A DNA stretch of 64,000 nucleotides, taken from the NCBI RefSeq assembly GCF_017991995.1, contig NZ_JAGOPN010000003.1, positions 1 through 64,000 on the forward strand. Direction: 5' to 3'. The notes beneath the pieces were generated by a model. That model had not been told where the DNA came from and did no database searches. It was given only the letters and a program-made list of their open reading frames with translations. Below are positions 7,337 through 15,807 of the stretch, piece after piece (the stretch's first letter is position 1; the number at the start of each line of letters is the position of its first letter). Made by a program: the position numbers and the translations under genes. This stretch comes from Pseudacidovorax sp. Its GTDB lineage: Bacteria; Pseudomonadota; Gammaproteobacteria; Burkholderiales; Burkholderiaceae_C.

Positions 7337-8341
7337 ATGACCGCCATCGCCACCACCGCCCCCGACTTCGCCCTTGCCGAGCTTGAAAAGGAATCGCGCA
7401 TGGGCGCGATGGGTTCGGAGACCACCACCCGCGAGGTGCGCCGCATCAGCCTGGCCGACTTCGACACCCGCCGCGCCGAGATCGCCGACCAGCTGTGGGA
7501 TGCCGCCGTCGACGTCGGCTTCTTCCAGCTGGTGGACCACGGCATCGACCTGGCCGACATCCGCGCCGCCTTCGCCGAGGCCGAGCGCTTCTTCGCGCTG
7601 CCCGATGCGGTGAAGGCCCAGTACCCGCTGGCCAACAACGCCGGCTGGGAGAGCAAGGCACAGGTGCGGCCCTCCACCGGCACCGCCGACCAGAAGGAGA
7701 GCTACCAGATCACGCTGCCGCTGATGGGCCCGCTCTTTCCGACCGAGGTGGAGCTGCCCGGCTTCAAGGCTGCCATGTTGGCCTTCGAGCAGAAGAGCTG
7801 GGAGATCGGCATGAAGGTGCTGTCCTGCTTTGCGCTCAAGCTCGGCTTCGACACCGAGTTCTTCACCCGCGCGCACGACAAGTCCAGCGCCGAGTACCAG
7901 AGCACGCTGCGTCTGCTGCACTACTACGCCATCCCGCCCGAGGCGCAGGCGAACCTGGACCTCTGGCGTGCCGGTGCGCACACCGATTTCGACTGCCTCA
8001 CGATCCTCTACCAGCGCCAGGGGCAGGGCGGCCTGCAGGTGTGCCCGGGCAAGGAATTCGAGAAGCAGGAATGGACCTCCATCCCGCCCGACGAGGACGT
8101 CATCACCTGCAACATCGGCGACATGCTCATGCGCTGGAGCGACGACCAGCTGCCCAGCAACTTCCACCGCGTGCGCAACCCGCTGCCGGGCGAGTACATG
8201 GGTCCGCGCTACAGCATCGCCTTCTTCTGCCAGGCCAACCGCGACGCGCTGATCGAATCGCCCTCGGGCAAGTACCCGTCCATCACGGCGGGCGACTACC
8301 TCAAGCAGCGGATTGCGGCGAATTTCGGCAAGAAGTATTGA
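7337..8341 (+). CDS. Fe(II)/2-oxoglutarate-type oxygenase, isopenicillin N synthase family
   Basis: The product is 334 residues. The DIOX_N region (ISLADFDTRRAEIADQLWDA, GFFQLVDHGI) precedes the core, with iron ligands H215-T-D217 and H277 (NFHRVRN) and the co-substrate motif R291-Y-S293. Compared with the paralogue at 4793 it has a longer N terminus and a different middle segment, so the two probably act on different substrates or successive steps. The ATG at 7337 has GGAG upstream. It is the only gene of its transcript, behind a riboswitch-like leader, and converges with the GntR gene. The reaction is likely oxidation of a nucleobase or related heterocycle; that is inference. Confidence 0.86.
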   Translation: MTAIATTAPDFALAELEKESRMGAMGSETTTREVRRISLADFDTRRAEIADQLWDAAVDVGFFQLVDHGIDLADIRAAFAEAERFFALPDAVKAQYPLANNAGWESKAQVRPSTGTADQKESYQITLPLMGPLFPTEVELPGFKAAMLAFEQKSWEIGMKVLSCFALKLGFDTEFFTRAHDKSSAEYQSTLRLLHYYAIPPEAQANLDLWRAGAHTDFDCLTILYQRQGQGGLQVCPGKEFEKQEWTSIPPDEDVITCNIGDMLMRWSDDQLPSNFHRVRNPLPGEYMGPRYSIAFFCQANRDALIESPSGKYPSITAGDYLKQRIAANFGKKY

Positions 8342-8374
8342 GCCTCGCCACGCAGGAGGCGGACCCGACCGTGC

Positions 8375-9064
8375 TCAGACGAGCACGTAGTCCGGATACT
8401 GCCGGCAGATCTCGTCCACTGCGCTGAGCGTGCCCGACAGGTGGGTGCGCAGCGCCTGCTGCGCGGCGGCCGGGTCGCCGGCCTCGATGGCGCGCACGAT
8501 GGCGCGGTGGTCGCGCAGGATCGACTCGGTCTTGCCGGCCGTCGGCAGGTGCAGCCGCCGCAGCCGGTCCACATGGCCCGAGGCCTTGTTGACGAGTGCC
8601 CACAGGCCGGGCACTTCGGCGGCCTCGTACATCAGGCGGTGGAAGTCGCGGTCGGCCTCCACGAAGTCGCCATAACGCTGGGCCTTGGCCAGCGCCGACT
8701 GCTGGGTCACCGTGGCCTTCAGCCGCGCCAGCAGCTCGGGCGGCGCGCTCGTCGCCAGCTGGTGGACCAGCTCCAGCTCCAGCGAGCGGCGCAGAAAGTG
8801 GGACTGTCGTGCCGCCGCGATGTCGATGCGGCTGACCAGCGTGGCGTGCTGCGGAAACACATCCACCAGCCCTTCCTCGGCCAAGCGCAGCAGGGCCTCG
8901 CGCACCGGCGTCTGGCTCACGCCGAAATGGTCGGCCAGCTCCTGGCGCGCGAGCACCGAGCCGGGGGGAAGGTCGAGCGCGAGGATCGCGCCGCGCAGCG
9001 TTTCGAGCACCTGCGGCGCGGCAAGGCGCGTGCGGTCGAGTCGGGTCTTGGACAAGGGAGCCAT
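8375..9064 (-). CDS. GntR-family transcriptional regulator, FCD domain
   Basis: The 229-residue protein has a GntR winged helix at about 16-80 (QVLETLRGAILALDLPPGSVL ... LADHFGVSQTPVREALLRLAEEGLV) and an FCD effector domain after that. The metal-binding pattern D..H (DRDFHRLMYE), then H (RDHRAIVRAIEAGD) and H (RTHLSG) is present. FCD regulators sense organic acids and usually repress the catabolic genes they face. It is divergent from the dehydratase at 9166, with a perfect 16-bp palindrome between. It most likely controls itself and the 9166-15751 cluster. The inducer is unknown, but a sugar acid is likely. Confidence 0.9.
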   Translation of the reverse strand: MAPLSKTRLDRTRLAAPQVLETLRGAILALDLPPGSVLARQELADHFGVSQTPVREALLRLAEEGLVDVFPQHATLVSRIDIAAARQSHFLRRSLELELVHQLATSAPPELLARLKATVTQQSALAKAQRYGDFVEADRDFHRLMYEAAEVPGLWALVNKASGHVDRLRRLHLPTAGKTESILRDHRAIVRAIEAGDPAAAQQALRTHLSGTLSAVDEICRQYPDYVLV

Positions 9065-9084
9065 CAGCGCCCGGATTCTGGCAT

Positions 9085-9113
9085 TTGACGCACTAATATA
9101 TTAGTGTTTCAAT
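9085..9113 (+). promoter_or_regulatory. Promoter of the sugar-acid cluster with operator palindrome in the spacer
   Basis: TTGACG (9085-9090) and TTCAAT (9108-9113) are 17 bases apart. The perfect 16-bp palindrome cactaatatattagtg (9091-9106) fills the spacer, an arrangement that lets a bound repressor block RNA polymerase. Its AT-rich make-up stands out in GC-rich DNA. It lies between the FCD regulator and its likely target. Transcription would start near 9120, which supports the ATG at 9166. Confidence 0.65.
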
Positions 9114-9165
9114 GCGCCTCGACCGCCGGACAGACGACCACCGGCGGCGCCGGAGACACGCTTTC

Positions 9166-10896
9166 ATGACCCGACGCACCCCCGAGAGCCTGCGCAGCGC
9201 GCGCTGGTTCGCCCCCGACGACTTCCGATCCTTCGGCCACCGCTCGCGCGTGCTGCAGATGGGTTACGGCTACGAGGACTGGATGGGCAAGCCCGTCATC
9301 GCCATCGTCAACACCTGGAGCGATGCCAACCAGTGCCACAGCCACTTCAAGCAGCGGGTGGAGGACGTCAAGCGCGGCATCCTGCAGGCCGGCGGCTGGC
9401 CGCTGGAGCTGCCGGCCATCTCGCTGTCGGAGAGCATGGTCAAGCCCACCTCCATGCTCTACCGCAACTTCCTGGCGATGGAGACGGAGGAGCTGCTGCG
9501 CAGCCATCCGGTGGACGGTGCCGTGCTCATGGGCGGCTGCGACAAGACCACGCCCGGCCTGGTGATGGGCGCCACCAGCATGGGCCTGCCCTTCATCTAC
9601 CTGCCCGCCGGCCCCATGCTGCGCGGCAACTGGAAGGGCCGCGTGCTGGGGTCGGGCTCCGACGCCTTCAAGTACTGGGACGAGCGGCGCGCCGGCCGAC
9701 TGGACGAGACCGCCTGGCGCGAGATGGAGGCCGGCATCGCCCGCAGCCACGGTACCTGCATGACCATGGGCACGGCCGCCACCATGATGGGCATCGCCGA
9801 GGCCGTGGGCCTGACGCTGCCGGGCGCCAGCAGCATTCCTGCCGCCGATGCCAACCACATCCGCATGAGTGCCGACTGCGGCCGCCGCATCGTCGAGATG
9901 GTGTGGGAAGACCTCACGCCCGCGCGGCTGCTCAGCCGCGCCAGCTTCGAGAACGGCATCGCCTGCGCCATGGCGATGGGCTGCTCGACCAACGCCATCA
10001 TCCATCTGATCGCGATGTCGCGCCGCGCCGGCCATCCGGTCAGCCTGGAGGACTTCGACGCCGCCAGCCGCCGCGTGCCCGTGATCGCCAACATCCGGCC
10101 CACTGGCGACGCCTACCTGATGGAGGACTTCTATTACGCCGGTGGCCTGCGCGCCCTGCTGGAGGCGATCCGCGGCCACCTGCACACCGAGGCGCTCACC
10201 GTCAACGGCTGCACGCTGGGCCAGAACATCGCCGGTGCAGAGGTGCACCACGCGGACGTGATCCGGCCGCTGGACAACCCCATCTATGCCGAGGGCGCGC
10301 TGGCCGTGCTGCGCGGCAACCTGGCGCCCGACGGCGTGGTCATCAAGCCCAGCGCCTGCGCGCCGCACCTGCTGCAGCACACCGGTCGTGCGCTGGTGTT
10401 CGACGACTATCCCTCGCTCAAGAAAGCCGTGGATGACCCGGCGCTCGACGTCACGGGCGAGGACATCCTGGTGCTGCGCAATGCCGGGCCGCGCGGCGCC
10501 GGCATGCCGGAGTGGGGCATGTTGCCCATCCCCACCAAGCTGCTGCGCCAGGGCGTGAGCGACATGCTGCGGCTGTCGGACGCGCGCATGAGCGGCACCA
10601 GCTACGGCGGCTGCCTGCTGCACTGCTCGCCCGAGGCGGCCGTCGGCGGCCCGCTGGCGCTGGTGCAGACGGGCGACCGCATCAGCGTGGACGTGCCGAC
10701 GCGGCGCATCCACCTGCATGTGGACGACGAGGAGCTCGCCCGCCGCCGCGCCGCCTGGAACCCCCCGCCGGCGCGCTACGAGCGCGGCTACGGCTGGATG
10801 TTCGGCCGCCACATCAAGCAGGCCCACGAGGGCTGCGACTTCGACTTCCTCGAAACCAGCTTCGGCCGGCCGGTGCCGGAGCCGGACATCTTCTGA
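9166..10896 (+). CDS. IlvD/Edd-family aldonate (L-arabinonate-type) dehydratase
   Basis: The 576-residue protein is the size of sugar-acid dehydratases. The [2Fe-2S] ligands are C57 (NQCHSH), C125 (GGCDKTTP) and C198 (GTCMTMGTA), with K127 as the expected carbamylated lysine. All are offset by two from the L-arabinonate dehydratase numbering I recall. It should dehydrate an aldonic acid to a 2-keto-3-deoxy acid; the exact sugar is unknown. An upstream ATG at 9112 falls in the -10 element, so I chose 9166, which has GGAG upstream. It is the first gene of a cluster with an RraA-like protein, Bug proteins and a hydroxyacid dehydrogenase. Confidence 0.88.
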   Translation: MTRRTPESLRSARWFAPDDFRSFGHRSRVLQMGYGYEDWMGKPVIAIVNTWSDANQCHSHFKQRVEDVKRGILQAGGWPLELPAISLSESMVKPTSMLYRNFLAMETEELLRSHPVDGAVLMGGCDKTTPGLVMGATSMGLPFIYLPAGPMLRGNWKGRVLGSGSDAFKYWDERRAGRLDETAWREMEAGIARSHGTCMTMGTAATMMGIAEAVGLTLPGASSIPAADANHIRMSADCGRRIVEMVWEDLTPARLLSRASFENGIACAMAMGCSTNAIIHLIAMSRRAGHPVSLEDFDAASRRVPVIANIRPTGDAYLMEDFYYAGGLRALLEAIRGHLHTEALTVNGCTLGQNIAGAEVHHADVIRPLDNPIYAEGALAVLRGNLAPDGVVIKPSACAPHLLQHTGRALVFDDYPSLKKAVDDPALDVTGEDILVLRNAGPRGAGMPEWGMLPIPTKLLRQGVSDMLRLSDARMSGTSYGGCLLHCSPEAAVGGPLALVQTGDRISVDVPTRRIHLHVDDEELARRRAAWNPPPARYERGYGWMFGRHIKQAHEGCDFDFLETSFGRPVPEPDIF

Positions 10897-10970
10897 CGCT
10901 GGCCGGGCGCGGATTGCAGCGCGCCCGTGCCTCCCGCACCGACTTTCTCTTCTTCCGACAGGAGCCCTTC

Positions 10971-11681
10971 GTGAAAGACCAGACCCGCGCGCTGCTGATG
11001 AAGGTCAGCACCGCCACGCTGTGCACCGCGCTGTTCAAGCGCGGATTGCGCCACCAGATGATCCAGGACGTGCGTCCGCTGAACCCCGGCCTGCCCAACA
11101 TGGTGGGCGAGGCCTTCACGCTGCGCTACATGCCGGCGCGCGAGGACCGCAACCGCATCGACGTCTTCCTCGACCGCAACCATCCGCAGCGCCAGGCGGT
11201 GGAGCAGTGCCCGCCCGGCGCCGTGCTGGTGATCGACAGCCGCAAGGACGCGCGGGCGGCCTCGGCCGGCGGCATCCTGGTTGCGCGGCTGATGAAGCGC
11301 GGCGTGGCCGGCGTGGTCACAGACGGCGGCTTTCGCGACAGCCCCGACATCGCGCGTTACGACATGCCGGCCTACCACCTGCGGCCCAGCGCCCCGACCA
11401 ACCTGACGCTGCACGAGGCCATCGAGATCAACGGCCCCATCGGCTGCGGCGATGCCCCGGTGTTTCCCGGCGACGTGGTGGTGGGCGATGCCGAAGGCGT
11501 GATCGTCATCCCCGCCCACCTGGCCGACGAGGTCGCGGCCGAGGCCACGGAGATGACGGCCTTCGAGGACTTCGTGCAGGAGAAGGTGATGGAGGGCCGA
11601 TCCATCCTCGGCCTCTATCCGCCCACCGAAGAGCAAAGCCGCAGCGACTTCGCCGCCTGGCGCGCCGAGCGCGGCCGCTGA
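10971..11681 (+). CDS. RraA-like / HMG-CHA class II aldolase family protein
   Basis: The 236-residue protein starts at GTG 10971, with AGGAG seven bases upstream. It carries the family block GGILVARLMKRGVAGVVTDG followed by FRD. R122 and D123 match the catalytic Arg and the metal-binding Asp of 4-hydroxy-4-methyl-2-oxoglutarate aldolases (R123/D124 in the enzyme I recall). RraA proper, the RNase E inhibitor, often lacks the full set. Annotation pipelines often call such genes ribonuclease activity regulator. With an aldonate dehydratase next to it, a retro-aldol cleavage of a 2-keto-3-deoxy acid to pyruvate and an aldehyde is more likely. Confidence 0.82.
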   Translation: MKDQTRALLMKVSTATLCTALFKRGLRHQMIQDVRPLNPGLPNMVGEAFTLRYMPAREDRNRIDVFLDRNHPQRQAVEQCPPGAVLVIDSRKDARAASAGGILVARLMKRGVAGVVTDGGFRDSPDIARYDMPAYHLRPSAPTNLTLHEAIEINGPIGCGDAPVFPGDVVVGDAEGVIVIPAHLADEVAAEATEMTAFEDFVQEKVMEGRSILGLYPPTEEQSRSDFAAWRAERGR

Positions 11682-11722
11682 GCCCGCAGGCCGACCCCTC
11701 GAACAACAACGGAGACGACACC

Positions 11723-12703
11723 ATGACCATCAACCGCCGCCAGGCCCTGCAGGCCGGCATTGCCCTGACCCTGCCCGGGCTGGCCCAGGCCCAGGCCGAG
11801 TGGCCCACCGCCAAGCCCATCACCTACGTGGTGCCCTTCACGCCGGGCGGCTCCACGGACATCGTTGGCCGCACCCTGGCCCAGAAGCTGGGCGAAAGCC
11901 TCAAGCAATCGGTGGTGGTGGACAACCGCCCCGGCCAGGCCGGCGGCATCGGTGCCGCATACGTGGCCAAGGCCGCGCCCGACGGTTACACCCTCTTCGG
12001 CGGCACCATCAGCACGCACGCCATCAACGCCAGTCTGTACCGCAAGCTGCCGTATGACCCGGTGAAGGACTTCGAACCCGTCTGCCTTACCGCCCGCCTG
12101 CCGAACGTACTGATCGTCAACACGCAGTTGGGCGTCAACTCTGTGGCAGAGCTGGTGACGCTGCTCAAGAAGGACCCGTCCAAGCGCAACTTCGCATCGT
12201 CGGGCGCGGGCACGTCCACGCACCTGGCCGGTGAAATGTTCGCCGACGCCATCGGCGTCAAGCTCACCCACGTGCCCTACAAAGGCACGCCGCCGGCCAT
12301 GACCGACGTGGCGGCGGGCCTCGTGCCCTTCATGTTCGACCAGGTGACGGCGGCGCTGCCGCTGGTGCAGAGCGGCAAGCTCAAGCTGCTGGCCGTGACC
12401 GCGGGCAAGCGCATCGCACTGCAGCCGCAGCTGCCCACCATGATCGAGGCCGGGCTGCCCGGCTTCGAGATGTCGTCCTGGCAGGCCGTGTATGCGCCCA
12501 AGGGCACGCCGAAGCCCATCGTGCAGCGCCTCAATGCCGAGATCGTCAAGGCACTGCGCCAGCCCGACGTCAAGGACAAGCTCGAAGGCCAGCTCGCGAT
12601 GGAGATCGTGGCGAGTTCGCCGGAAGAACTGCGCGACTTCATGGCGCAGGAGATCCCGCGTTGGGCCGAGCTGGTGAAGAAATCCGGCGCCACGGCCGAC
12701 TGA
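11723..12703 (+). CDS. Bug/TctC-family periplasmic binding protein
   Basis: The 326-residue protein starts at ATG 11723 behind GGAGACGACACC. It has a Tat-like leader (MTINRRQALQAGIALTLPGLAQAQ) and the family signature VVPFTPGGSTDIVGR, then VVDNRPGQAGGIGAAYVAKAAPDGYTL. TctC proteins bind carboxylates for TctAB secondary transporters. No tctA or tctB is in the window, as is usual for the large orphan Bug sets of Burkholderiales. It is the third gene of the GntR-controlled cluster and probably binds the sugar acid degraded there. Confidence 0.9.
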   Translation: MTINRRQALQAGIALTLPGLAQAQAEWPTAKPITYVVPFTPGGSTDIVGRTLAQKLGESLKQSVVVDNRPGQAGGIGAAYVAKAAPDGYTLFGGTISTHAINASLYRKLPYDPVKDFEPVCLTARLPNVLIVNTQLGVNSVAELVTLLKKDPSKRNFASSGAGTSTHLAGEMFADAIGVKLTHVPYKGTPPAMTDVAAGLVPFMFDQVTAALPLVQSGKLKLLAVTAGKRIALQPQLPTMIEAGLPGFEMSSWQAVYAPKGTPKPIVQRLNAEIVKALRQPDVKDKLEGQLAMEIVASSPEELRDFMAQEIPRWAELVKKSGATAD

Positions 12704-12715
12704 GGAGCGCGCATC

Positions 12716-13687
12716 ATGCAACGCAGACACCTGCTTGGCGCCCTGAGCGCCAGCGCCGCCGCCTGGGCCTTGCCGGCCGCGGCGCAGACCGCCTTTCCCA
12801 GCCGCTCGCTGACCATCGTGGTGCCCGCCTCGCCGGGCGGTGCCATCGACCTCGCCGCTCGCCTGATCGGCCAGAAGCTCAGCGAGGCCTGGAATCAACC
12901 GGTGGTGGTCGACAACCGTGCCGGTGCCACCGGCATCATCGGCACGGACTTCGTGGCCAAGAGCCCGCCCGATGACCACACGCTGGCGCTGGTGGCCAGC
13001 AGCCATGCCATCAATCCGAGCATGGTGCGCAAGCTGCCCTTCGACACGCTGCGCAGCTTCGAGCCCGTGGTGCTGACCCATGTGGTACCGCTGGTGCTGG
13101 TGGTGGCGCCCAGCCTGCCGGTGCGCAGCGTGCAGGAGCTGATCGCCTTTGCCAAGGCGCGGCCGGGCCAGCTGGCCTTCGCCTCCAGCGGCTCGGGTGG
13201 TGCGCCGCATTTCTCCGGCGAGCTGTTCAAGAGCATGGCGGGACTGGACCTCACGCACATTCCCTACAAGGGCAGCACGCTGGCGCATCCGGACCTGATG
13301 AGCGGGCGTGTGGCGCTGATGTTCGACACGCTGGCGGCGGTCAACGCGCAGGTGAAGGCCGGCAAGCTGCGCGCCCTGGCCGTGACCACGCCGCGGCGCG
13401 TGGCCATGCTGCCCGACGTGCCCACCATGGCCGAGGCGGGCCTGCCCGGCTACGAGACCAGCACCTGGGGCGGGCTGCTGGCACCGGCCGGCACGCCGGC
13501 GTCGGCCATTGGCCGCATCAATACCGAAGTCAACCGCATCCTGGCGCTGCCCGAGGTGCGCCAGCATTTCCAGAACGCCGGCATGGAGCCCGGCGGCAGC
13601 ACGCCGCAGCAGTTCGGCGCCTTCATCGCCAGCGAGATGGCCAAGTGGGCGCAGGTGGCCCGCCAGGCCGGCATCCAGCCCGAGTGA
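12716..13687 (+). CDS. Bug/TctC-family periplasmic binding protein
   Basis: The 323-residue product begins MQRRHLLGALSASAAAWALPAAAQ, an export signal, and continues with IVVPASPGGAIDLAARLIGQKL and VVVDNRAGATGIIGTDFVAKSPPDDHTL, the Bug signature. It starts 13 bases after the previous Bug gene. The two are clearly paralogues but divergent. Two to three binding proteins in one operon suggest a range of related carboxylates, or duplication with drift. No membrane subunits are encoded near. Confidence 0.9.
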   Translation: MQRRHLLGALSASAAAWALPAAAQTAFPSRSLTIVVPASPGGAIDLAARLIGQKLSEAWNQPVVVDNRAGATGIIGTDFVAKSPPDDHTLALVASSHAINPSMVRKLPFDTLRSFEPVVLTHVVPLVLVVAPSLPVRSVQELIAFAKARPGQLAFASSGSGGAPHFSGELFKSMAGLDLTHIPYKGSTLAHPDLMSGRVALMFDTLAAVNAQVKAGKLRALAVTTPRRVAMLPDVPTMAEAGLPGYETSTWGGLLAPAGTPASAIGRINTEVNRILALPEVRQHFQNAGMEPGGSTPQQFGAFIASEMAKWAQVARQAGIQPE

Positions 13688-13737
13688 GCACCGGCACGGC
13701 CCCTTTCGAACATCGCCCACGTGCGACCGTCCGTGCA

Positions 13738-14712
13738 ATGCCCGACAGAACCATGACCCTCGACACCCGACCCCGCATCCTCCAGAACGGCCCGCTGCTG
13801 CCGCAACTCGAACAGGCGTTGGCCGCCACCTATCGCCTCACCCTTCTGCAGGCGCAGCCGGACCCCGCGGCCTTCCTGGCGGCGGAGGGCGCGCAGTTCG
13901 ACGGCATCGCCTGCACGGCGCGCATCGGTGCGCCGCGCGCGCTGATCGATGCGCTGCCCTCGTTGCGCGTCATCTCCAACTTTGGCGTGGGCTTTGAGAC
14001 CATCGATGTCGAGCGCGCCCGGGAGCGAGGCATTGCCGTGGGCTACACGCCCGACGTGCTCAATGACTGCGTGGCCGACACCGCCTTCGGCCTGGTGATG
14101 GACGTGGCGCGCCGCTTCAGTGCAGCCGACCGCTTCACCCGCCGGGGGGACTGGCTGCGGGGACAGTTCCCGCTCAGCCACCGTGTGAGCGGCAAGAGCC
14201 TGGGCATCGTCGGGCTGGGCCGCATCGGCCGCGTCATTGCCCGGCGTGCCAGCGGTTTCGACATGGCGGTGCGCTACCACAACCGCCGGCCCGTGGACGA
14301 CGTGCCCTACGGCTACGAGCCCACGCTCGAGGGCCTCGCGCGCTGGGCCGACTTCCTGGTGGTGGCCAGCGCCGGTGGGCCGGCCACGCGCGGGCTGATC
14401 TCGGCCGCGGTGCTCGACGCGCTGGGGCCGCAGGGCTTCCTCGTCAATGTGTCGCGCGGCACCGTGGTCGACCAGGCGGCGCTGGTGCAGGCGCTGCAGC
14501 AGGGCCGCATCGCGGGCGCCGGGCTGGACGTCTTCGAGCAGGAGCCACAGGTGCCCGAGGCCCTGTTCGCGATGGACAACGTGGTGTTGCTGCCCCACGT
14601 GGCCAGCAACACGCACGAGACCCGGCAGGCCATGGCGGACCTCGTGATGGACAACCTGGCCAGCTATTTCGCGACCGGCCGGGTCCGCGTGCCGGTGCCG
14701 GGCTCGGCCTGA
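13738..14712 (+). CDS. D-2-hydroxyacid dehydrogenase (hydroxypyruvate/glyoxylate reductase-like)
   Basis: The protein is 324 residues from ATG 13738 (319 from 13753; neither has a clear Shine-Dalgarno). It has the NAD(P) Rossmann motif GLGRIGRVIARR, the catalytic Arg in NVSRGTVVDQ, the Glu in DVFEQEP and the His in LLPHVASNTHETR. It reversibly reduces a 2-keto acid such as glyoxylate, hydroxypyruvate or a keto-gluconate. It lies between two Bug genes of the sugar-acid cluster, and the glyoxylate module gcl-hyi-glxR is 9 kb away. It probably handles an aldolase product or a keto-aldonate; the precise substrate is unknown. Confidence 0.87.
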   Translation: MPDRTMTLDTRPRILQNGPLLPQLEQALAATYRLTLLQAQPDPAAFLAAEGAQFDGIACTARIGAPRALIDALPSLRVISNFGVGFETIDVERARERGIAVGYTPDVLNDCVADTAFGLVMDVARRFSAADRFTRRGDWLRGQFPLSHRVSGKSLGIVGLGRIGRVIARRASGFDMAVRYHNRRPVDDVPYGYEPTLEGLARWADFLVVASAGGPATRGLISAAVLDALGPQGFLVNVSRGTVVDQAALVQALQQGRIAGAGLDVFEQEPQVPEALFAMDNVVLLPHVASNTHETRQAMADLVMDNLASYFATGRVRVPVPGSA

Positions 14713-14761
14713 GGCGCGAGCGCCCTTCGACGATTTCACCGACCAACGAGGAGCAGATCCC

Positions 14762-15751
14762 ATGGAGACAAGACCCTTCCTTCGGCGCCGCGGTGCCCTT
14801 CTGGCACTGAGCGCGCTGGCCGGCCTGGCACCGCTGGGCACGCTGGCGCAGTCCGCCTATCCCGTGCGGCCGATCACGCTGATCGTGCCCTTCTCGCCGG
14901 GCGGCGGCACCGACATCGCGGCGCGCCTGCTGGCCACGCGCCTCAGTGCCAAGCTGGGCCAGTCGGTGGTGGTGGAGAACCGCGCCGGCGCTGGCGGCCT
15001 GGTGGGTGCCGACCTCGTCGCCAAGGCCAAGCCCGACGGTTACACGCTCTTCTTCGGCAACGTGGGCACGCAGTCCATCAATCCCTGGCTCTACAAGATG
15101 CCCTACGACCCGGACAAGGCCTTCGCGCCGGTGTCGCTGTTCGCCGAGCTGCCCTTCGCGTTTGTGGTCAACACCGCGCTGCCGGCGCGCACGCCCAAGG
15201 AGCTGGTCGCACTGGCCAAGGCCTCGCCTGGCAAGTACACCTTCGCCAGCTCAGGCAACGGCGGATCGCCGCACCTCACCGGCGAGATCTTCCAGCAGGC
15301 CACGGGCATCGAGCTGCGCCATGTGCCGTACAAAGGCGGCGGGCCCGCCATGGCCGACCTGATCGCCGGCCATGTGGACATGCTCTTCGCCTCGGTGCTG
15401 GAGACCTCCGGCTACGTCAAGGCCGGCAAGCTGCGCGCGCTCGCCGTGACCAGCGCTCAGCGCTCTCCCGCCATGCCCGATGTGCCCACGCTGGCCGAGT
15501 TGGGTGTGCCCAATGCGGAGTCGGGCTCATGGACGGCGGTGATGGCGCCGGCCGGCACGCCGCCCGCCATCGTCGAGCGGCTGTCGACTGCGGTGCAGGA
15601 GGTGGCTCGCATGCCCGAGGTCAAGGAGGCGCTGGTGGCCCAGGGTGCCACACCGCGGGGCACCACCGCGGCCGAGCTGCAGCAGGTGATCGATGCCGAC
15701 AAGGTGCGCTATGGACAGGTGATCAAGACGCGGGGCGTGCGCATCGACTGA
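14762..15751 (+). CDS. Bug/TctC-family periplasmic binding protein
   Basis: This third Bug protein has 329 residues. Its leader is METRPFLRRRGALLALSALAGL up to about residue 30. The signature is IVPFSPGGGTDIAARLLATRL and VVENRAGAGGLVGADLVAKAKPDGYTLFFGN. The ATG at 14762 has GGAG about 9 bases upstream. It ends the GntR-linked cluster and converges with the NlpC/P60 gene. Ligand unknown; carboxylate binding is inferred from the family. Confidence 0.9.
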   Translation: METRPFLRRRGALLALSALAGLAPLGTLAQSAYPVRPITLIVPFSPGGGTDIAARLLATRLSAKLGQSVVVENRAGAGGLVGADLVAKAKPDGYTLFFGNVGTQSINPWLYKMPYDPDKAFAPVSLFAELPFAFVVNTALPARTPKELVALAKASPGKYTFASSGNGGSPHLTGEIFQQATGIELRHVPYKGGGPAMADLIAGHVDMLFASVLETSGYVKAGKLRALAVTSAQRSPAMPDVPTLAELGVPNAESGSWTAVMAPAGTPPAIVERLSTAVQEVARMPEVKEALVAQGATPRGTTAAELQQVIDADKVRYGQVIKTRGVRID

Positions 15752-15807
15752 TGAAGTTGCCTGGCCCGGCGCCGCGCCTGTCCTTGCGCTGGATGCCGCG
15801 CAGTCGC

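Noticed and set aside
9112-9165. Upstream ATG of the dehydratase at 9112
   Set aside because: It lies within the -10 element next to the operator; the 18 extra codons are Arg/His-rich and untypical.
10971-11681. Naming the RraA-like gene as the RNase E inhibitor rraA
   Set aside because: Catalytic R122-D123 and the sugar-acid context favour an aldolase; true RraA is usually near other genes and shorter.
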